This document shows, one piece after another, positions 1-6,185 of a stretch of DNA of 6,185 nt. The notes beneath the pieces are model-generated. The model did not search any database. It was given only the letters and a program-made list of their open reading frames with translations, and was not told the DNA's origin. Origin of the DNA: Bryobacteraceae bacterium (GTDB taxonomy: Bacteria > Acidobacteriota > Terriglobia > Bryobacterales > Bryobacteraceae); NCBI GenBank assembly GCA_025350445.1, contig JANXXV010001001.1:1-6185 (forward strand), given 5' to 3'. The translations under genes were made by a program, and so were the position numbers. Each line of letters begins with the position of its first letter. The stretch's first letter is position 1.

Positions 1-1
1 C

Positions 2-565
2 CGCCGCCGGGTGCTGCTCAGCGACACAGTGGGATTTATCCGCCATCTGCCCACTACCTTGGTGAAGGCATTCCGCGCAACGCTCGAAGAGGTTACTGAA
101 GCTTCCCTGCTGCTGCACGTAGTGGATGTTTCCTCGCCCCACGCGGCCAATCATACCGAACATGTGTTGAAGGTGCTGGCGGAAATCGGCGCCGAGGCGA
201 CACCGCAGTTATTGGTGTTTAACAAACTCGATTTGCTGCCGGATGGCGATGCCGATCCCGACACAGTTTGCCGCAGAGTGTTGGGAAATACGGTGGTTTC
301 CGGTGCGCCGCCGCAGGCTGTGGCGGTTTCGGCGATATCCGGCGAAGGCTTCGACAAGCTTCTGTCGCGAATCGACCAGATGCTGCCGCTCGATCCGCTC
401 TCCACGGTGAAGTTCCGCTTTCCGCATTCCGATGGCGCCCCGCTGCACTTTTTATATGAATATGCGCGAGTGATCGAGAAGCGAGTAGGCGAAGAATACG
501 CTGAAGTGGTAGCCGAAACTCCGGAATCGATTAAGAAGCGGCTGGCTGCTTACCTGGTTGACTAG
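2..565 (+). CDS. hflX: GTPase HflX, C-terminal part (5' end outside window)
   Basis: This is the C-terminal part of HflX, a cytoplasmic translation-factor-class GTPase that in other bacteria binds the 50S subunit and splits stalled or hibernating ribosomes, especially under heat stress. The frame is open from base 2 with no start, so the gene begins to the left. Visible GTPase motifs are the G3 box DTVGF (bases 23-37, followed by IRHLP as is typical of HflX), the G4 box NKLD (221-232) and the G5-like SAISGEG. The sequence between G3 and G4, with AFRATLEEV and VVDVSSP, is characteristic of HflX rather than of Era or Der. The P-loop and the N-terminal HflX domain must lie upstream of the window. 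After G5 a tail of about 70 residues follows, consistent with the normal C-terminal domain, and the frame ends at TAG (563-565). pgsA follows on the same strand after 88 bases. The family assignment is firm; the function is taken from the family. Confidence 0.95.
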   Translation, partial: RRRVLLSDTVGFIRHLPTTLVKAFRATLEEVTEASLLLHVVDVSSPHAANHTEHVLKVLAEIGAEATPQLLVFNKLDLLPDGDADPDTVCRRVLGNTVVSGAPPQAVAVSAISGEGFDKLLSRIDQMLPLDPLSTVKFRFPHSDGAPLHFLYEYARVIEKRVGEEYAEVVAETPESIKKRLAAYLVD

Positions 566-568
566 CGT

Positions 569-637
569 GCGGATAAACTTACCGAGCGGCATTCGGAGAT
601 TGCGAGACGGGCATCTCGCGCGAACCTGAGTATCCGC
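569..637 (+). other. Nested inverted repeats in hflX-pgsA gap (possible RNA structure)
   Basis: The 88-base gap between hflX and pgsA holds an exact 7-base inverted repeat, GCGGATA at 569-575 against TATCCGC at 631-637. Inside it is a 6-base-pair hairpin, GCGAGA (602-607) and TCTCGC (614-619), with a 6-base loop. A weaker 4-base-pair hairpin, CCGA (582-585) and TCGG (593-596), also fits inside the outer stem. Together they could fold as a small three-way junction ending 16 bases before the pgsA ATG. No T-run follows any stem, so a classic intrinsic terminator is not supported. Whether this is a leader element, a processing site or chance pairing cannot be told from one sequence. Confidence 0.3.
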
Positions 638-1212
638 TCCACCCATATCGCCGATGAATCTGCCTAACGCACTCACGCTCCTTCGAATCTTCTTCGTGCC
701 ACTTCTGGTAGCGGTGTTGGTGCAGGAAAATCTGCGGCTTGAGGCTGCCGGGTTGATATTCACCAACGAATGGATGGCGCTGTTGATATTTTGGGCGGCC
801 GCGCTGACAGATTTGTTAGACGGATATCTGGCCCGGCGCTGGCATCAGATCACCACCGTTGGCACTTTGCTTGATCCCATCGCGGACAAATTGCTGGTTT
901 CAGCGGCGCTGATCTCCTTGGTGCAGGTTCACGTAGTCCCTGCCTGGATGGTGGTGATCGTCATCGGCCGGGAGTTCGCCATCTCGGGATTGCGTAGCAT
1001 TGCGGCGGCGGAAGGCTACATCATCAAAGCCAGCGATCTGGGCAAGACGAAACTGGTGACACAGGTGGTGGCAATCAGCCTGCTGGTGCTCAGCATTCAC
1101 TGGAGCTGGCTGAAGGATGCCGCCTTGCTGGCAATGTGGGGTGTCGTCTTTTTCGCCACCCTATCGGCAGTGCTCTATTTCCGTAAGTTCTGGAAGGAAG
1201 TGGACGGCAAGA

Positions 1213-4929
<3,717 letters not shown>

Positions 4930-4937
4930 CGCTGGAG

Positions 4938-4941
4938 CCCT
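4938..4941 (-). promoter_or_regulatory. Ribosome binding site for the kinase GTG start
   Basis: Read on the minus strand, AGGG lies 8 bases before the GTG at 4929, a good Shine-Dalgarno spacing. It falls in the 20-base gap after the TAG of the rodZ-like gene. The downstream ATG at 4875 has no comparable purine block at that distance, which favours GTG as the start. Confidence 0.5.
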
Positions 4942-4949
4942 AAGAACGC

Positions 4950-5798
4950 CTACATCTTTCTCGGGGAAATTATCTGGAAATTCTCAGGCGTGAAAAGCAC
5001 CATCTTCACTTGACCGCGCGTTCCCAGGGGCCCGATTGATTTCCCGTTCCAACGTACATCAATTCCAGCCGCATTCCCGGTCAGCAACTTTGCGTTCTCC
5101 AGACCTTCGATATTCTTGGTTTGGCTGGCATCCAGAACTCCACTGAATACCGTCTTGCCGTCGGACGAAAGCGAGACCCAGGTTCTTTCGCGCGCGGAAA
5201 GGCCAACCGAAAGTTTGGCGGATTCCGGCTTCGGAACATCGGTTGGGAGCGCTACGGCGGTAGCCGGTGCAGAATCGGCAACAGGAGCGGGAGCACTAGG
5301 ATCACTGGCAGGGGAAACAACGCGACCACTATCCGGCGGTGCACTCGCGGGTGCGGCCTGAACAACTTGAACCGGATCGGGAACGGGTTCGCCGGCGCCC
5401 GGTTGGTTTTTCTGCCACCAATGATAGAAGGCGCCGCCACCAGCCAATGTGCTGAGAAGCAGCGCCGCAGCCCACACCGCCCGATTTGGGAAGAGAGAAA
5501 TCCGGCCTTCCGTTTTCGCAACCTGATAGGAGGCGCTCAAAGCCGGAAGTGGATCCTGCACTTCGGCTGGCATTACCTTTTCGACATCGGGTTCGACGGT
5601 GCTGAAGTCAAGGCCAAGTGCATTGGAATACTGTTTCACGAAACTCTTGTAGAAGAAGCTCCCAGGCAGCACAGAAAGGTTATCTTGCTCAATCGCTTCG
5701 AGATAGCGTGCGCTGATGCAAGTCTCGCTTGCTATGGCAGAAATGGAGCGATTCTGCCTTTTGCGCTCATTGCGGAGCTTTTCGCCAACAGAGAGCAT
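4950..5798 (-). CDS. rodZ: RodZ-like protein: cytoplasmic helix-turn-helix, one TM, DUF4115 C-terminal domain
   Basis: The layout is that of RodZ, the bitopic inner-membrane protein that links MreB filaments to the peptidoglycan elongation machinery and sets rod shape. Residues 1-70 form the HTH_25/XRE-like domain, including the signature [11 protein letters not shown]...[25 protein letters not shown] stretch (29-64). In RodZ this domain contacts MreB rather than acting mainly on DNA. A membrane helix spans about 106-124. A low-complexity Ala/Pro/Ser linker (about 132-193) follows, then a periplasmic beta-rich DUF4115 domain (about 195-275). The length of 282 residues is a little below the 337 of E. 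coli RodZ. The ATG at 5798 fits the family N-terminus, but no Shine-Dalgarno sequence is visible before it. The kinase gene follows after 20 bases on the same strand, so the two are probably co-transcribed. No mreB is in the window. Related DUF4115 proteins of unproven function exist, so the cell-shape role is inferred. Confidence 0.85.
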   Translation of the reverse strand: MLSVGEKLRNERKRQNRSISAIASETCISARYLEAIEQDNLSVLPGSFFYKSFVKQYSNALGLDFSTVEPDVEKVMPAEVQDPLPALSASYQVAKTEGRISLFPNRAVWAAALLLSTLAGGGAFYHWWQKNQPGAGEPVPDPVQVVQAAPASAPPDSGRVVSPASDPSAPAPVADSAPATAVALPTDVPKPESAKLSVGLSARERTWVSLSSDGKTVFSGVLDASQTKNIEGLENAKLLTGNAAGIDVRWNGKSIGPLGTRGQVKMVLFTPENFQIISPRKM

Positions 5799-5803
5799 AG
5801 GAA

Positions 5804-5833
5804 TCGACCGGGAAGATGGTCTAAGGCTATAAT
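5804..5833 (+). promoter_or_regulatory. Candidate sigma-70-type promoter for the glycosyltransferase
   Basis: An exact TATAAT at 5828-5833 sits in the short divergent region. A weak -35-like TCGACC (5804-5809, 4 of 6 matches to TTGACA) lies 18 bases upstream. Transcription would start near 5839-5841, almost on the TTG at 5841. The -10 match is strong, the -35 poor, and the assignment rests on sequence alone. Confidence 0.45.
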
Positions 5834-5834
5834 A
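5829..5834 (-). promoter_or_regulatory. Candidate -10 element for the rodZ-like/kinase operon
   Basis: On the minus strand the same AT-rich patch reads TATTAT (5 of 6 matches to TATAAT). A start near 5822 would give a leader of about 23 bases before the ATG at 5798. No convincing -35 is seen 16-18 bases upstream. If both calls are right, the two promoters share one core and cannot fire at the same time. Confidence 0.25.
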
Positions 5835-5840
5835 CTACAG

Positions 5841-6185
5841 TTGCGGGCAGAGATTCTTAGAGTAACCATCTCCGTGATCGTAGTTAACTTCAATCGGCGG
5901 GAGCTTTTACGGGCTTGTCTAGAGTCCTTGGCCCTGCAGAATGCCGTCGTGTTTGAAGTGATCGTAGTGGATAACGGGTCGTCGGACGGCTCGGCGGAGA
6001 TGGTGGAGAGCAGGTTCGGGCATCATCCGAGGTTTGCTCTGCAACTTATTAGAAATACAGAAAACCGTGGCTTCTGCGGTGCAAATAATCAAGGAATCCG
6101 CAGCGCCGCTGGGGATTTTGTGGCCCTCTTGAACAATGATGCCGAGGCCGCGCCGGATTGGCTGGCCGAGCTGTCGAAGGCGTTG
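5841..6185 (+). CDS. Glycosyltransferase family 2, N-terminal part (3' end outside window)
   Basis: The first 115 codons of a GT-A fold glycosyltransferase of family 2, of the rhamnosyltransferase/WbbL-like type. Such cytoplasmic enzymes transfer a sugar from a nucleotide donor during O-antigen, capsule or other surface glycan synthesis. Seen in order are the first strand ISVIVVNFN (residues 10-18), DNGSSDG (44-50), ENRGFCGANNQGI (74-86) and the metal-binding DXD-like NND (98-100), followed by W106. The donor and acceptor sugars cannot be told. The start is uncertain. TTG at 5841 keeps the whole first beta-strand but has no ribosome binding site and lies right after the TATAAT. GTG at 5874 would cut into that strand. 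No in-frame ATG is available. The gene is divergent from the rodZ-like gene and runs off the right edge. Confidence 0.9.
   Translation, partial: MRAEILRVTISVIVVNFNRRELLRACLESLALQNAVVFEVIVVDNGSSDGSAEMVESRFGHHPRFALQLIRNTENRGFCGANNQGIRSAAGDFVALLNNDAEAAPDWLAELSKAL

Noticed and set aside
602..620. Hairpin GCGAGA/TCTCGC as a rho-independent terminator after hflX.
   Set aside because: The stem is short and no T-run follows it (GCGAACCTGAG comes next), so it does not meet the usual criteria.
4950..5798. Calling the helix-turn-helix protein a transcription repressor of the operon.
   Set aside because: The helix-turn-helix is fused to a membrane helix and a DUF4115 domain, the RodZ layout, in which it serves protein contacts. 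Nothing here points to DNA binding.

Overview
The window reads as an ordinary chromosomal segment from a moderately GC-rich Gram-negative bacterium. The best guess is an acidobacterium of the Solibacter/Bryobacter type. That guess rests on a very large propeller-containing hybrid histidine kinase, a RodZ-like protein with an Ala/Pro-rich linker, and starts that mostly lack Shine-Dalgarno sequences. It is an inference from gene style, not from a marker gene. I see no rRNA, tRNA, CRISPR array, insertion sequence or phage gene.

Layout, left to right. (1) The 3' part of hflX (+), a ribosome-associated GTPase, truncated by the window edge. (2) An 88-base gap that can fold into nested stems. (3) pgsA (+), the phosphatidylglycerophosphate synthase, a membrane enzyme of phospholipid synthesis. 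(4) A 1238-residue sensor kinase gene (-). It runs convergently into pgsA and overlaps its last 31 codons. (5) A rodZ-like gene (-) 20 bases upstream of the kinase, probably its operon partner. (6) A short divergent promoter region with an exact TATAAT. (7) The 5' end of a family 2 glycosyltransferase gene (+), truncated by the right edge.

The centrepiece is the kinase. It has a signal peptide, 14 propeller blade motifs (enough for two seven-bladed propellers), a Y_Y_Y domain, one membrane segment, a coiled coil, HisKA and HATPase domains with all key residues, and a C-terminal receiver. This is the periplasmic sensor layout of Bacteroidetes hybrid two-component systems, but without the AraC-type DNA-binding domain that ends the classic ones. 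Its output must therefore go to a partner protein not in this window. Phospholipid synthesis (PgsA), the cell-shape factor (RodZ-like) and a sugar transferase all point to an envelope-related neighbourhood, but nothing in the sequence shows that the kinase controls them.

There is no clear sign of a new system. The points most worth a second look are the convergent coding overlap, the kinase without an output domain linked to rodZ, the structured hflX-pgsA gap, and the unusual (possibly leaderless TTG) start of the glycosyltransferase.
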